Shown: piece by piece, positions 33,788 through 42,925 of the stretch | Position numbering within the stretch: position 1 is the first letter of the stretch | How the letters are laid out: every line of letters starts with the position of its first letter | Origin: Deltaproteobacteria bacterium | GTDB lineage: Bacteria > Desulfobacterota_D > UBA1144 > Nemesobacterales > UBA2774 | Direction of reading: 5' to 3' | DNA: 64,000 nucleotides | Assembly: GCA_029262275.1 (NCBI GenBank) | Contig: JAJCZS010000014.1 | Coordinates: 1 to 64,000, forward strand | The notes under the pieces: model-generated | The model's database searches: none | Seen by the model: only the letters and a program-made list of their open reading frames with translations | Told to the model about the DNA's origin: nothing | Translations under genes and position numbers: made by a program

Positions 33788-34996
33788 TTACTGAGATTCA
33801 TTAGTTTCCATAAGCTCAGCTATGGTATTTATATCTTTGTCTCCCCTACCCGATAAACAAATTATCATTATTGAGTCTTTAGGCATTGTTGGAGCTTTCT
33901 TCATAGCATAAGCAATAGCATGAGAGGTCTCTAATGCGGGAATTATCCCCTCAACCTCAGAGATGAATTGAAAGCCCTCTAGAGCCTCAGTGTCTGTGAC
34001 ATTTGTATATGAAACTCGACCTATATCATTAAAATAGGAATGCTCAGGTCCTACTCCTGGATAATCAAGCCCTGCGGCTATAGAGTGTGTGCCTTGTATC
34101 TGTCCATCTTCGTCTTGAAGCAGATAAGTTTTACTTCCATGCAGCACGCCAACACTTCCAGCAGAAATGGTCGCAGCATGATGTCCCGTATCAACACCAG
34201 ATCCTGCGGCCTCTACTCCGGTGATCTCAACTCCCTCGTCCTCAATAAACGGATAGAAGAGCCCCATAGCGTTTGACCCGCCTCCCACGCAAGCAACAAG
34301 GAGGTCAGGAAGCCTATCTTCTTTTTCTAAAATTTGCTCCCTAGCTTCTTTCCCTATAACAGATTGAAAATCCCTAACCATCATAGGGTATGGGTGAGGA
34401 CCGGCAACGCTGCCTATTATATAGAAAGTATCTCTAACATTGGTAATCCAGTCTCGCATAGCCTCGTTCATAGCATCTTTTAGGGTTTGGGTACCCTGGG
34501 TGACTTCTCTTACCTTTGCACCTAGAAGCTTCATCCTCAAAACATTAAGCGACTGGCGTCTTGTATCTTCAATACCCATAAATATCTCGCATTCCATATC
34601 TAAGAGTGCTGCAACAGTGGCTGTGGCAACTCCATGCTGTCCCGCTCCTGTCTCGGCGATTATTCTTTTCTTACCCATGCGGGATGCGAGTATGGCTTGC
34701 CCAATTGTGTTATTAATTTTGTGAGCCCCAGTATGGGCTAGGTCCTCTCTTTTTAGATAAATCTTTGCCCCACCTAACTTCTCCGTCATTCTCTGAGCAA
34801 AATAAAGAGGTGTAGGACGCCCTACGTATTCTGAGAGATAGTAATTCAGCTCTTCTAGAAATTTGGGGTCATTTTTAATTTCTTCATATGCCTTTTCCAA
34901 CTGTAGAATTGCAGGCATAAGAGTCTCAGAGACATATCTGCCTCCAAACTCTCCAAAGTGTCCTAACTCATCTGGTAGTGTTGTTTTAGTTTCCAT
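33788..34996 (-). CDS. trpB: Tryptophan synthase beta subunit
   Basis: A 402-residue PLP enzyme that joins indole and serine into tryptophan. It has [18 protein letters not shown], the PLP Lys in [25 protein letters not shown], the phosphate-binding GGGSNAMG, and the cation-site region SRGDKD-like near the end (LSGRGDKD). The sequence is of the TrpB1 type that pairs with TrpA. Its start overlaps the trpF end by 11 bases, so translation is coupled. Confidence 0.97.
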   Translation of the reverse strand: METKTTLPDELGHFGEFGGRYVSETLMPAILQLEKAYEEIKNDPKFLEELNYYLSEYVGRPTPLYFAQRMTEKLGGAKIYLKREDLAHTGAHKINNTIGQAILASRMGKKRIIAETGAGQHGVATATVAALLDMECEIFMGIEDTRRQSLNVLRMKLLGAKVREVTQGTQTLKDAMNEAMRDWITNVRDTFYIIGSVAGPHPYPMMVRDFQSVIGKEAREQILEKEDRLPDLLVACVGGGSNAMGLFYPFIEDEGVEITGVEAAGSGVDTGHHAATISAGSVGVLHGSKTYLLQDEDGQIQGTHSIAAGLDYPGVGPEHSYFNDIGRVSYTNVTDTEALEGFQFISEVEGIIPALETSHAIAYAMKKAPTMPKDSIMIICLSGRGDKDINTIAELMETNESQ

Positions 34997-35615
34997 TATT
35001 TATCGCCTCAATAAAATTTTTCAACTTTTGGTGGTCTTTTTTCCCTGGCTCAGCTTCAACTCCACTGCTAACATCCACAGCATAGGGGTTCACTATCCTC
35101 ACTGCCTCTGAAACGTTATCTGGAGTAAGCCCTCCTGAGAGAATAACTTTCTTAGGGAGCCTCATATCTTCTATTATTGTCCAATCAAAGCTCCTGCCGG
35201 TTCCTCCATATTCATCATCAGAGTATGTATCGAGAAGGATAGCCTGAACAGGATATTGCGCAACCTTACCTGGATCAAGGGTATCTTTCACCCTAAAGAC
35301 CTTAATAACTTTGGTAGGAACTGAGTTACAAAATTGAGGATCCTCATCCCCGTGCAGCTGTACTGCATTTATACCAGTCTTACCCATTATCTCTCTGATC
35401 TCATTTAAATCCTGATTTACAAAAACCCCAACTGTTGTAAGAAATGGCGGCAAAGTTGAGATTATGCCCCCCGCAGTCTCGGGATCTACGTATCTCTTGC
35501 TTCCTTTATAGAAGATAAAGCCCAGCGCATCTGCGCCGAATCCAACAGCAGCCTCAGCATCTTCCATATTGGTAATACCACATATCTTAATCCTTGTTCT
35601 AGATAAATTCTGCAT
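34986..35615 (-). CDS. trpF: Phosphoribosylanthranilate isomerase
   Basis: A 209-residue TIM barrel that isomerises phosphoribosylanthranilate to the carboxyphenylamino-deoxyribulose phosphate. The catalytic Cys is in [11 protein letters not shown] and the catalytic Asp in [28 protein letters not shown] and VDVSSGVE also match. It overlaps trpB by 11 bases. trpC, trpD and trpE are not in the window. No Shine-Dalgarno precedes the ATG at 35615; TATAAT lies 15 bases ahead on this strand. Confidence 0.96.
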   Translation of the reverse strand: MQNLSRTRIKICGITNMEDAEAAVGFGADALGFIFYKGSKRYVDPETAGGIISTLPPFLTTVGVFVNQDLNEIREIMGKTGINAVQLHGDEDPQFCNSVPTKVIKVFRVKDTLDPGKVAQYPVQAILLDTYSDDEYGGTGRSFDWTIIEDMRLPKKVILSGGLTPDNVSEAVRIVNPYAVDVSSGVEAEPGKKDHQKLKNFIEAINNGN

Positions 35616-35677
35616 AATTGTAAGAGGGAAATTATAAAAGTTGATTCGAGCTATGTAAACAGCACATTTTTTATGAC

Positions 35678-36787
35678 CTAATTAGGATTTTCTGACTCTA
35701 TGTGTTTATTTATTGACTCAGCTATTATCCGGTACCCGTTTTTATTAGAATGGCCGCCAAAGTTGTTGGGATATATTTGCTCGTCTGCAGCCGCATTCTG
35801 TAGAGGCTCCAGCATATCCAGATAAGGGATATTGTGATCCGTGAAATACGCTTTTATTAATTTATTTACCACCTCTTCACTTTGTAAAAGATTATTTAGC
35901 GTAGATGAATTAGATAACTCGTCATTATCTAGTATAAATTCTGAGAATACGGCCTCTTTAGTTGGAATAATTACAACCAGAAACTCTACATCCCCTTCCT
36001 GAGCCAGCTGATTCATTCTATTGAAGAATTCAAAAGTTAGCCCTAGCCCATCCCTGACCTCAGGACTTCGTAAGTCTAGACCCTTTAGTCTTCTATCTGG
36101 TGTAAGACCTGTATTAATTCCACTCTCTTTAGCCTCGAGCATTAAAACTTCTTCCCCTTTGCTAAGTCTCCGTTGTTGTCTGAGGTTGTCACCTATAAAT
36201 GATGAGCTAATAATTCTATAGAGCACACTATTGCCAGCAAGCCAATCACTAAAGCTCTGGTTATTGGTTTTCTTGGCGTCTTTTACATCCTCTAGTGCTG
36301 AGCCTTTCCTTAGATCTTCCCATATAGGAACTGTATACACCGCAGTGCGCGCATCCTTTAGATCATTGCCAAGGTAGAAACCAACTATGATCAGTTTTGG
36401 ATTGAGCTCAAATGCTTTCTCTTCCATTAGATACAAGTATTCAGCCGGACCATAGCCACCAAGAGATAAGTTATATACATCCTTTCCTGAAATCCTCGCA
36501 AGCGCATTAGGCCAAGAATTCGCAGCTGTTGCGCTTATCCCATAGGTATGAGAATCTCCAATTGCAACTATGTCTACCGACTCTGGAACAGATTTATTTC
36601 TAAATCCCCAGGAATCATGGGCTCCAGAGTTAGGCTCTATTTTGTATCTGAGAACTTCATCATAGGAAGTGTTGGGTTTTAGGAAATCGATGGGCTCAAA
36701 AAAGAGCCTTGAGAGACCTTCAACCACTAGTAGTACAAAAATGGCTATGAAAATTACTAACAGGGAATTCCTTAAATACCTATTCAT
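35678..36787 (-). CDS. Membrane-anchored SGNH/GDSL-like hydrolase or acyltransferase
   Basis: A 369-residue protein with an N-terminal membrane helix (residues 9-25) and an extracytoplasmic SGNH domain. The Ser motif is AIGDSHTYG (Ser79), followed by NLSLGGYGPAEY, GFYLGNDLKDA with the Asn, and a C-terminal GGHSNKNGY with the His. Such proteins often add or remove acetyl groups on surface polysaccharides. I chose the ATG at 36787 because GAGG lies ahead; the start overlaps the permease gene by eight bases. The sugar-related genes upstream in the same direction support a role in envelope glycan. Confidence 0.8.
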   Translation of the reverse strand: MNRYLRNSLLVIFIAIFVLLVVEGLSRLFFEPIDFLKPNTSYDEVLRYKIEPNSGAHDSWGFRNKSVPESVDIVAIGDSHTYGISATAANSWPNALARISGKDVYNLSLGGYGPAEYLYLMEEKAFELNPKLIIVGFYLGNDLKDARTAVYTVPIWEDLRKGSALEDVKDAKKTNNQSFSDWLAGNSVLYRIISSSFIGDNLRQQRRLSKGEEVLMLEAKESGINTGLTPDRRLKGLDLRSPEVRDGLGLTFEFFNRMNQLAQEGDVEFLVVIIPTKEAVFSEFILDNDELSNSSTLNNLLQSEEVVNKLIKAYFTDHNIPYLDMLEPLQNAAADEQIYPNNFGGHSNKNGYRIIAESINKHIESENPN

Positions 36788-37988
36788 ATCTAAGCGCCTC
36801 AATAGGATCTAGTTGAGATGCTTTACGTGCAGGGTATATGCCAAAGAATATTCCAATAATAGCTGCAACACCAAAAGCTAGAAGTGTTGCGCTCAAGGAA
36901 ATAACGACAGGCCAATTTGTAAACGACGAAGCGATTTTTGATCCGAGAATACCTATCAAAACTCCAATTAGCCCACCAGCTAAAGAAAGTAATACAGATT
37001 CTATTAAAAATTGAATAAGAATATCCTTTTGCTTGGCGCCCACGGCCATCCTTATTCCTATCTCCCTGGTCCTCTCCCCTACTGATACGAGCATTATATT
37101 CATAATTCCTATTCCACCTACAAGTAGAGAGATAGAGGCAACACTGGCAAGCAGAATGGTCATGATCCTAGAGATTGCAAATATTCTATTTATGATACTG
37201 AGCTGACTTTTGATATAAAATTCATCTTCTTCATCCGCACCATAACTGTGGCGTTCTCTAAGCAAGTTTATTATTTGACTCTCTGCAATTGGAATATCCT
37301 CTGAAGATCTTACTGAGACGGAGATACTTTCTACCTGGTCAATGGCCTTTATATATCTCTGAAACGTAGAATATGGGATTAAAACAACATCATCTTGGTC
37401 CCTTCCACCTGATGTTTGCCCAAGAGAGCTCATGACACCAATTACTCTAAATATATTTTTATTTATTCTAAGTGTTTGACCAATCGGGTTTTGAGATCCA
37501 AAGAGATTTGCCGCAACTGTTTTACCCAGCACACATACTCTTGCTCTTTCTGTTACATCTTGGTTATTGAAAAAGTTACCGCGGTCGGTATACCAGTCGT
37601 TAATGCTAATAAAATCAGGCCCTACTCCAATAACCAGAGTAAACCAGTCCTGGTTTCCAAATATGATCTGCTGCCCCAGATCAATCAAAGGGGAAACATT
37701 GGTTACCATATCTAATTCTTTAATAGCCTCAGCGTCCTCGGGGGTTAGAACATAGGCTTTTTGCTGTGATCCTGACCCTACTCCCCTCTTTCCTGTTTTG
37801 ACCAAAAAAGAGCTCCCGCCAAGACTTGTCAGCTGATCCTCTATCATTTTCTCAGCCCCTTGGGTAACTGCGACAAGACTGATTACCGCTGCAACACCGA
37901 TAATAATTCCAAGTGTAGTAAGAATTGAGCGTATTTTGTTAGATGCGATTGCTCGGTATGCAACTTTAAATGCTGATAATGGATTCAT
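36780..37988 (-). CDS. MacB/LolC-like ABC transporter permease (FtsX fold)
   Basis: A 402-residue inner-membrane protein of the MacB type. Helix 1 (RSILTTLGIIIGVAAVISLVAV) is followed by a large periplasmic domain (about 50-270) and three C-terminal helices, with GERTREIGIRMAVGAKQKDI before the last two. MacB systems export macrolides, lipoproteins or peptides and need an ATPase and often a membrane-fusion protein; neither is adjacent. It overlaps the SGNH gene by eight bases and follows a sulfotransferase by 27. Confidence 0.85.
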   Translation of the reverse strand: MNPLSAFKVAYRAIASNKIRSILTTLGIIIGVAAVISLVAVTQGAEKMIEDQLTSLGGSSFLVKTGKRGVGSGSQQKAYVLTPEDAEAIKELDMVTNVSPLIDLGQQIIFGNQDWFTLVIGVGPDFISINDWYTDRGNFFNNQDVTERARVCVLGKTVAANLFGSQNPIGQTLRINKNIFRVIGVMSSLGQTSGGRDQDDVVLIPYSTFQRYIKAIDQVESISVSVRSSEDIPIAESQIINLLRERHSYGADEEDEFYIKSQLSIINRIFAISRIMTILLASVASISLLVGGIGIMNIMLVSVGERTREIGIRMAVGAKQKDILIQFLIESVLLSLAGGLIGVLIGILGSKIASSFTNWPVVISLSATLLAFGVAAIIGIFFGIYPARKASQLDPIEALRYE

Positions 37989-38015
37989 ATATATTCGCCT
38001 AGTAGTGATGATTCA

Positions 38016-38651
38016 TTAGAACTCATAGCCAAAGAATTTGATATCTTTTGCGTACATTTTCGAGACTTCCTCTTTTGTTTCCTCTGAATAATAGGTTCTA
38101 TAATTTTTGTGTTTGGAGCTATTTTTATGAGGCAGACTAACGCCTTCAAATCCAAGGGTCTCAAACACCTTCTGGGAATCATTAGCTAAATCTTCAAATT
38201 TACCTACAAAATCAACAATTAAATTGCCGTTTTTATCTGACACATAGTCGAGCTGGTTATAGAGAATGCTTTTCCTGCCATCGGTGTCATCTATAGTATC
38301 AGTACATTTGTATAGAAACTCATCAAAAGAATTAGAATTAGCTAATACATATTGGGTGAGATCGTTGTACCTTCTCATACCAAAGATCTTTTTATACCAT
38401 GTCATCGTACCCTTTTCTTGAATCATCGTGTACCAGGAAACAAGCCTATCCCACGGATTTCTAACAAAAGCTACTTTATAGTACTCGGACCACTCATCAC
38501 CTAACTCCTCTTTAGCCCACAAGGCATGATCGTGAGTACCCATAAAATTCTCTAGGTCAGGAATGTTCTCTTTTAGCACAGCTTCAAAGCTTCTGCCTGC
38601 TGTTTTCTGAATATGGACAAATAAAAATTTTTTCGATCTTGATATTAACAA
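38016..38651 (-). CDS. Sulfotransferase family 2-like protein
   Basis: A 211-residue enzyme predicted to move sulfate from PAPS to a sugar or lipid hydroxyl. The 5'-phosphosulfate loop is FVHIQKTAGRS (residues 11-21) and the 3'-phosphate site is AFVRNPWDRLVSWY. The start appears to be TTG at 38651 with GAGGG four bases ahead; no ATG fits. It lies between a flippase and a MacB-like permease, so a sulfated surface polysaccharide is the likely product. PAPS synthesis genes are not in the window. Confidence 0.85.
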   Translation of the reverse strand: MLISRSKKFLFVHIQKTAGRSFEAVLKENIPDLENFMGTHDHALWAKEELGDEWSEYYKVAFVRNPWDRLVSWYTMIQEKGTMTWYKKIFGMRRYNDLTQYVLANSNSFDEFLYKCTDTIDDTDGRKSILYNQLDYVSDKNGNLIVDFVGKFEDLANDSQKVFETLGFEGVSLPHKNSSKHKNYRTYYSEETKEEVSKMYAKDIKFFGYEF

Positions 38652-38744
38652 TTATCCCTCTATTTACTATCTAATTTCAGCATATCTAATTGGAAAATAT
38701 ATATCATGAGTGGTTAAGTTACAAAGAAATAAAAGCGATTGGAC

Positions 38745-40064
38745 CTAATTGGACCTTCTTTTGTCATCTTCAAGCGCATCATGAAAAAACTTGAAAGCTA
38801 AGCCTGATCTTAGAATGGAATATCCAAGGAAAGCTAATGCTGCACCTATATATGAATACGTAGGAGAAAGCACGAGCATCAGTATCAAATAAAAGACAGT
38901 TGAGATGAGACCCAGTATTGTTCTTAGCCCAGGCCTATCCATTGATAGAAGTGCAGGGTTTATCCAGAAAGTGAGTTTTAGGATCAGCACAGCAGCAGCC
39001 ATTATTCTAAGCGCATTTGTTGCGGGCAGATAATCACTACCAAAAACAATATTAATTATTGGCTCTGCAAAAATTATCATTACAACTGCAGCTGGGATTA
39101 TGATTAGAACAAGAGCCTTTGTCGTACTCTTGATCATTTTCTTAAAATCCTTAATTGCATTTGAGCTAGTAAATTTTACAAGCTCTGGATAAATGGCTTC
39201 ATAAAGCGGGTCGACTACCTTGTTCATAATTGAAGCAACAGAGCTTGCTATTTTATAGAAAGCAACAGCATCCTTCCCTGCAAAATATCCAAGTATGATA
39301 ACTCCTAAGTATTTCTCATTACCAGTTTTTAGAGTGGCAATAAAACTCGTGTTCCCTAAAAACCATGCTATCCCCTTCCACTGATCTCTGACAAGCCCTA
39401 TATCCGCTCCAAGCCAGCCCTGAAAACCACTCTCGTTTAGAGTTTTAACTACTGCCCACATTCTTATAGAAAATCCTATAAAACTTGCAATTATAATCCC
39501 GTAAAGAACTCCTTTTATTCCAAAATCTGCATATAAAAACCCCACAACAATAATAAGCCTGAAAAACTTTTGGAAAGAATTTATAAAAGCAATTGTCTTA
39601 AATCTGTCAAAGACCCTTAGAATCGCATCAGAAGTAGAGTTAGCTGTATCAATAAAAAGGCTTATAGAAAAGATCCAGATGAGTACATAGGCATCTGGGG
39701 ATTTTATTACATATACACTGATAAGCTTTGCGCTCAAAATTGCAATAATGAATGCTATTATCCCGCTTCCGATATCTAAAATGTATGAGAGTTTTATCAT
39801 GGAGCGCGTTTTATCAGACTCTCCGCGCTCAAGATATGTGCCGATGTATTTAGTAGCCGTTTCCCAAACTTTAAGATCAAAGAACATGTTTAGAACAGAG
39901 ATATAGGCTATAACCAGTGTAAGCAAACCATAGTCGCTTACCCCGAGCATTCTAGCAACAACCACAGTTTGGATAGCAGTGAATATTCCAGATGCAGTCT
40001 TTCCGCCAAAGAGCCAGGAGGCATTTAAATAGAGTTTTTTTTGTTGGTTATTGGAATCACTCAT
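38745..40064 (-). CDS. Wzx-type oligosaccharide flippase
   Basis: A 439-residue polytopic membrane protein with about 12-14 helices of the MATE-like polysaccharide transporter fold. It begins with the family's ASWLFGGKTASGIFTAIQTVVVARMLG and DYGLLTLVIAY. It would flip lipid-linked oligosaccharide units across the inner membrane. It follows a glycosyltransferase by five bases and precedes the sulfotransferase, so the three are likely one unit. The polymerase and ligase are not here. Confidence 0.88.
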   Translation of the reverse strand: MSDSNNQQKKLYLNASWLFGGKTASGIFTAIQTVVVARMLGVSDYGLLTLVIAYISVLNMFFDLKVWETATKYIGTYLERGESDKTRSMIKLSYILDIGSGIIAFIIAILSAKLISVYVIKSPDAYVLIWIFSISLFIDTANSTSDAILRVFDRFKTIAFINSFQKFFRLIIVVGFLYADFGIKGVLYGIIIASFIGFSIRMWAVVKTLNESGFQGWLGADIGLVRDQWKGIAWFLGNTSFIATLKTGNEKYLGVIILGYFAGKDAVAFYKIASSVASIMNKVVDPLYEAIYPELVKFTSSNAIKDFKKMIKSTTKALVLIIIPAAVVMIIFAEPIINIVFGSDYLPATNALRIMAAAVLILKLTFWINPALLSMDRPGLRTILGLISTVFYLILMLVLSPTYSYIGAALAFLGYSILRSGLAFKFFHDALEDDKRRSN

Positions 40065-40069
40065 TTTGT

Positions 40070-41245
40070 CTAAGATACTTTCTTAATTGCACTTATATAG
40101 TTGTTTATCATTCCTTTCTCTGTATGAAATTCCAGGATATTCTCTCTACCCAACTTTCCCATTTGAGAGGCTTTCTTATCATCATTAAGGATTATTAATA
40201 TAGCTTGGGCGATATCTTGAGCACTCTCTGGGTCAACCAGCAATCCCGTTTTATTGTCCCTTACTGCCTCTACGGAGCCTCCGTGATTTCCCGCGATAAG
40301 AGGTTTTTCCCTTGCACTCGCTTCTATAAGCGCATTTGGCAGCCCCTCTATTTTATTATTCCAGTATCTGTTAGGCATTATAAAAATATCGCTCATATCA
40401 ATAAAATCTATGATCTCGCCGTGGGGCACTCCCCCTGTAAAAACTACGTTTTGACCCACTCCGATCTCGTCTGCGAGCTCAGAGAACTTATCTTTATATC
40501 TCCCGTCACCTACAACTATATATTTTAAGCTTGGAAATTCCTTTAGAACTGTTGGAAGAGATTGAATGACCATATCTTGGCCCTTTCTGGGGAGCACGCG
40601 TGCAACAGTTATTAAAACCTTATCTTCATCTCCAATGGCATATTTCTCTTTTAATACATTAATTGCCTCTTGGTTAGGCTCTTTTTCAAGCAGGTAGTTC
40701 TCAACCCCGTTATAAACTACTTCTATTTTATCCCCAGGCACGCCCACACTTTCAATGAGCTCCTTAGTATTGTTGCTAACTGCAATAATCTTAGAGGATT
40801 TACCGTAGAGCCTCTTCATAGGAATACTCATTAGTCTTTTAAAAAACTTTTTACCGTAAAAACATGTAGTGATACCAGAGCCCGCAATTCGGACTACCGG
40901 ATTAAAGGAGAAAGATGGCAATAAGCCACCTACGACCTCAGCCTCCTCTGTTATAAATAGCACAGCGTCAGGATTTTCATTAGAGATGGTTTTTAACAAG
41001 TAGATCCAGCCCAAAACAATATCCGCATATGGAATCGCCTTTATCCATTTGCTGCCAAGACCGGGAATTCTTATTACATGGCAGGGCAAATTCTCATCTA
41101 CATTTTTATCATCTGAAGAATAAGCCGGGGCAAGGATAGCAACTTCCATATCAGAAGACCCTATTCCATTTGCCAATTTATGACTTGTGGTAGCAAGTCC
41201 TCCCAGGAAAGGAGGGAACTCGTGTGTATATATTAGTAGTTTCAT
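40070..41245 (-). CDS. GT4 family glycosyltransferase
   Basis: A 391-residue GT-B enzyme. The acceptor-side domain begins with YTHEFPPFLGGLATTSHKLA. The donor domain has ITVARVLPRKGQDMVIQSLP, VVGDGRYKDKF and FTGGVPHGEI, and the EX7E-type segment EASAREKPLIAGNHGGSVEAV binds the nucleotide sugar. It would extend a lipid-linked glycan on the cytoplasmic face before the flippase five bases downstream. The sugar donor cannot be told. Confidence 0.92.
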   Translation of the reverse strand: MKLLIYTHEFPPFLGGLATTSHKLANGIGSSDMEVAILAPAYSSDDKNVDENLPCHVIRIPGLGSKWIKAIPYADIVLGWIYLLKTISNENPDAVLFITEEAEVVGGLLPSFSFNPVVRIAGSGITTCFYGKKFFKRLMSIPMKRLYGKSSKIIAVSNNTKELIESVGVPGDKIEVVYNGVENYLLEKEPNQEAINVLKEKYAIGDEDKVLITVARVLPRKGQDMVIQSLPTVLKEFPSLKYIVVGDGRYKDKFSELADEIGVGQNVVFTGGVPHGEIIDFIDMSDIFIMPNRYWNNKIEGLPNALIEASAREKPLIAGNHGGSVEAVRDNKTGLLVDPESAQDIAQAILIILNDDKKASQMGKLGRENILEFHTEKGMINNYISAIKKVS

Positions 41246-41370
41246 AAATCCCTATTTGTAAGCGTGTTTCCCATTAGTTCTCTGATAGTTTGGCATATTG
41301 TATAGTGTGTGTAAATGGTTGGGTTTGTGTTAGTATTTTTGAAGGCAAATTAAAATTACAGGAGAACAAA

Positions 41371-42039
41371 ATGAGGTTTTCTATATATATAGTTCCATTA
41401 TTTTTCTTTCTAACGGTATTTAGCATTAATGAAGTTTTATCAGAAACTATTCCTATGAAGGCTCAGCTTAGCCCATCTCAAGCAAGGGCAGCGCTTAATT
41501 ATGAGCCAACAAAAGGGCCTCTGGAGTCTTTTTTTCCAGGGTGTGCAGTGGGGAAACAACAAGCTTCAAACTTGGAAAAGGCAGTAGGTGAAGGCCATTT
41601 CTTATTTGATCCTGCCTCGAAAGAAATGTCATTTAAGATAGAGTACAGCGGGCTCAGCGGACCTCCCATTATGGCGCACTTTCATAATGGAGCCCCAGGC
41701 GTATCTGGCCCTATACTTCAGACAATCTGTGGAATGCCTCCCCCCACTTCTCCTATTGGTTTCTCACCAGATGCAATTATAACAACCGAATGTCTTGAAA
41801 GTGCTAGCGGAGTGATGCAAGGAAAATATCAGCTCAAAGATTATGAATGCCCAGCAGATGATACCTCCTGCAAATCTTTGAGTGTTGATGAACAGATTCA
41901 GATAATCGCTTGTGGGAACCTCTACGTAAACCTTCACACATGTCTAAATCAACCAGGGGAGATAAGCGGGCAAATAATTCCGCTTAGGTGGATGGGCAAA
42001 GATCTCAACTGTAATGCTCTGCCTACTAAGGGCAAATAG
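41371..42039 (+). CDS. Exported CHRD-domain protein
   Basis: A 222-residue secreted protein with a signal peptide (about 1-24, ending NEVLS). The CHRD domain, first named from chordin, is shown by AHFHNGAPGVSGPIL and, near the end, LYVNLHTCLNQPGEISGQI. A cysteine-containing insertion (residues about 125-180, with ECPADDTSC) is unusual for the family and may form disulfides. Function of bacterial CHRD proteins is unknown. The ATG at 41371 has GGAG six bases ahead. Confidence 0.82.
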   Translation: MRFSIYIVPLFFFLTVFSINEVLSETIPMKAQLSPSQARAALNYEPTKGPLESFFPGCAVGKQQASNLEKAVGEGHFLFDPASKEMSFKIEYSGLSGPPIMAHFHNGAPGVSGPILQTICGMPPPTSPIGFSPDAIITTECLESASGVMQGKYQLKDYECPADDTSCKSLSVDEQIQIIACGNLYVNLHTCLNQPGEISGQIIPLRWMGKDLNCNALPTKGK

Positions 42040-42112
42040 TGCCTTATTTTGACTTGGGTTAATCTATGATAATGAGATATACTTTTGACTCAACTACTTT
42101 ATGGAGATGAAA

Positions 42113-42373
42113 ATGGACAATTTAGCCAGTGAGTTAATGAAAGTATTAAGAACTGAGGCTGGTCAGGGCAATTCGAATACCAGCAAACTTACAGAAAAAA
42201 TTATTGAATTAAACCCTGAACTCGATTACAACAGAACAAAAATCGAAATCGTTGAGGTGCTTAGGGAATTATTTGATAACGGACAAATTCAAATTGTGAC
42301 TTTGAATTGGGAATTAGGTGAGGAGTTTCTCTACACACACGCTATGTCAGAGGATAAGATAGAACTTGCCTAA
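42113..42373 (+). CDS. Small hypothetical protein
   Basis: An 86-residue acidic protein of no family known to me. It looks largely helical, with a predicted beta pair near NGQIQIVTLNWELGEEFLY, a shape reminiscent of small winged-helix domains. I chose the ATG at 42113 since GGAG lies six bases ahead of it; two earlier ATGs lie within that site. It overlaps the next gene by eight bases. Confidence 0.6.
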   Translation: MDNLASELMKVLRTEAGQGNSNTSKLTEKIIELNPELDYNRTKIEIVEVLRELFDNGQIQIVTLNWELGEEFLYTHAMSEDKIELA

Positions 42374-42689
42374 AGTTGATTATATACGCATTATGGGGAT
42401 TTTAGAATTTAGCCAGGGTTCTGAAAATACAGATGTTACATTCAATATTGAGCACTCAGGAGACCAGAGCTTTAGCAAATCAAAACCAGGAATTATTACT
42501 CTTAGACTATCTGAGATAATTGATATAAGTGGTTTTCATAATAACGACATAGAGCTCATTGCATCTCAATTAATTGAACAGGTACTTATTAGAGAAAGAG
42601 ACGAGGAGAGAACTCTAAACATTCTACATAATGAAGGTCTACCACTTGAAGAGTGGCTGTTGGTTAACACCCCCATTTTGAAACAGTGA
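42366..42689 (+). CDS. Small hypothetical protein
   Basis: A 107-residue soluble protein with strands at the N-terminal half (IRIMGILEFSQ, ITLRLSEIIDI) and helices after residue 60. I recognise no family. The TTG at 42366 overlaps the preceding gene by eight bases; an ATG nine codons in is an alternative start. The pair is probably co-translated, just ahead of the LysM/NlpC hydrolase, which has its own promoter. Confidence 0.5.
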   Translation: MPKVDYIRIMGILEFSQGSENTDVTFNIEHSGDQSFSKSKPGIITLRLSEIIDISGFHNNDIELIASQLIEQVLIRERDEERTLNILHNEGLPLEEWLLVNTPILKQ

Positions 42690-42761
42690 AGACCTATTAG
42701 AAGAATGCTATTTCTGAATATTATGAATGGTTATAATCTTGTATAGAAATACTTGAAAGCC

Positions 42762-42791
42762 TTTACATTACTTAGACAAATGGTGTATAAT
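42762..42791 (+). promoter_or_regulatory. Sigma-70-type promoter of the LysM/NlpC hydrolase
   Basis: TTTACA at 42762-42767, 18 bases, then TATAAT at 42786-42791. Transcription would begin near 42798, giving a leader of about 128 bases before the ATG at 42926. A short hairpin (CTGGT/ACCGG) lies in that leader. Confidence 0.6.
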
Positions 42792-42925
42792 TCACGGAAT
42801 TAGTTTTTTAGTACCTACGTTCTTTGACAATTTAAATCAATATAAAGATGAAGAGAAGCTGGTCTGGGCAACCGGTTGTATTTTGGGTTGGGTGAATTTT
42901 GAATAATCTCTTAGGAGGTATAGGT

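Noticed and set aside
42840-42925. Possible cyclic-di-AMP (ydaO) riboswitch before the LysM/NlpC gene, from GGCAACC and TTGGGTGAAT
   Set aside because: In known ydaO elements these segments lie in the 5' half with about 70 more bases after them; here the ribosome site follows almost at once. A pairing AATTCAC/GTGAATT would include bases upstream of the predicted transcription start.
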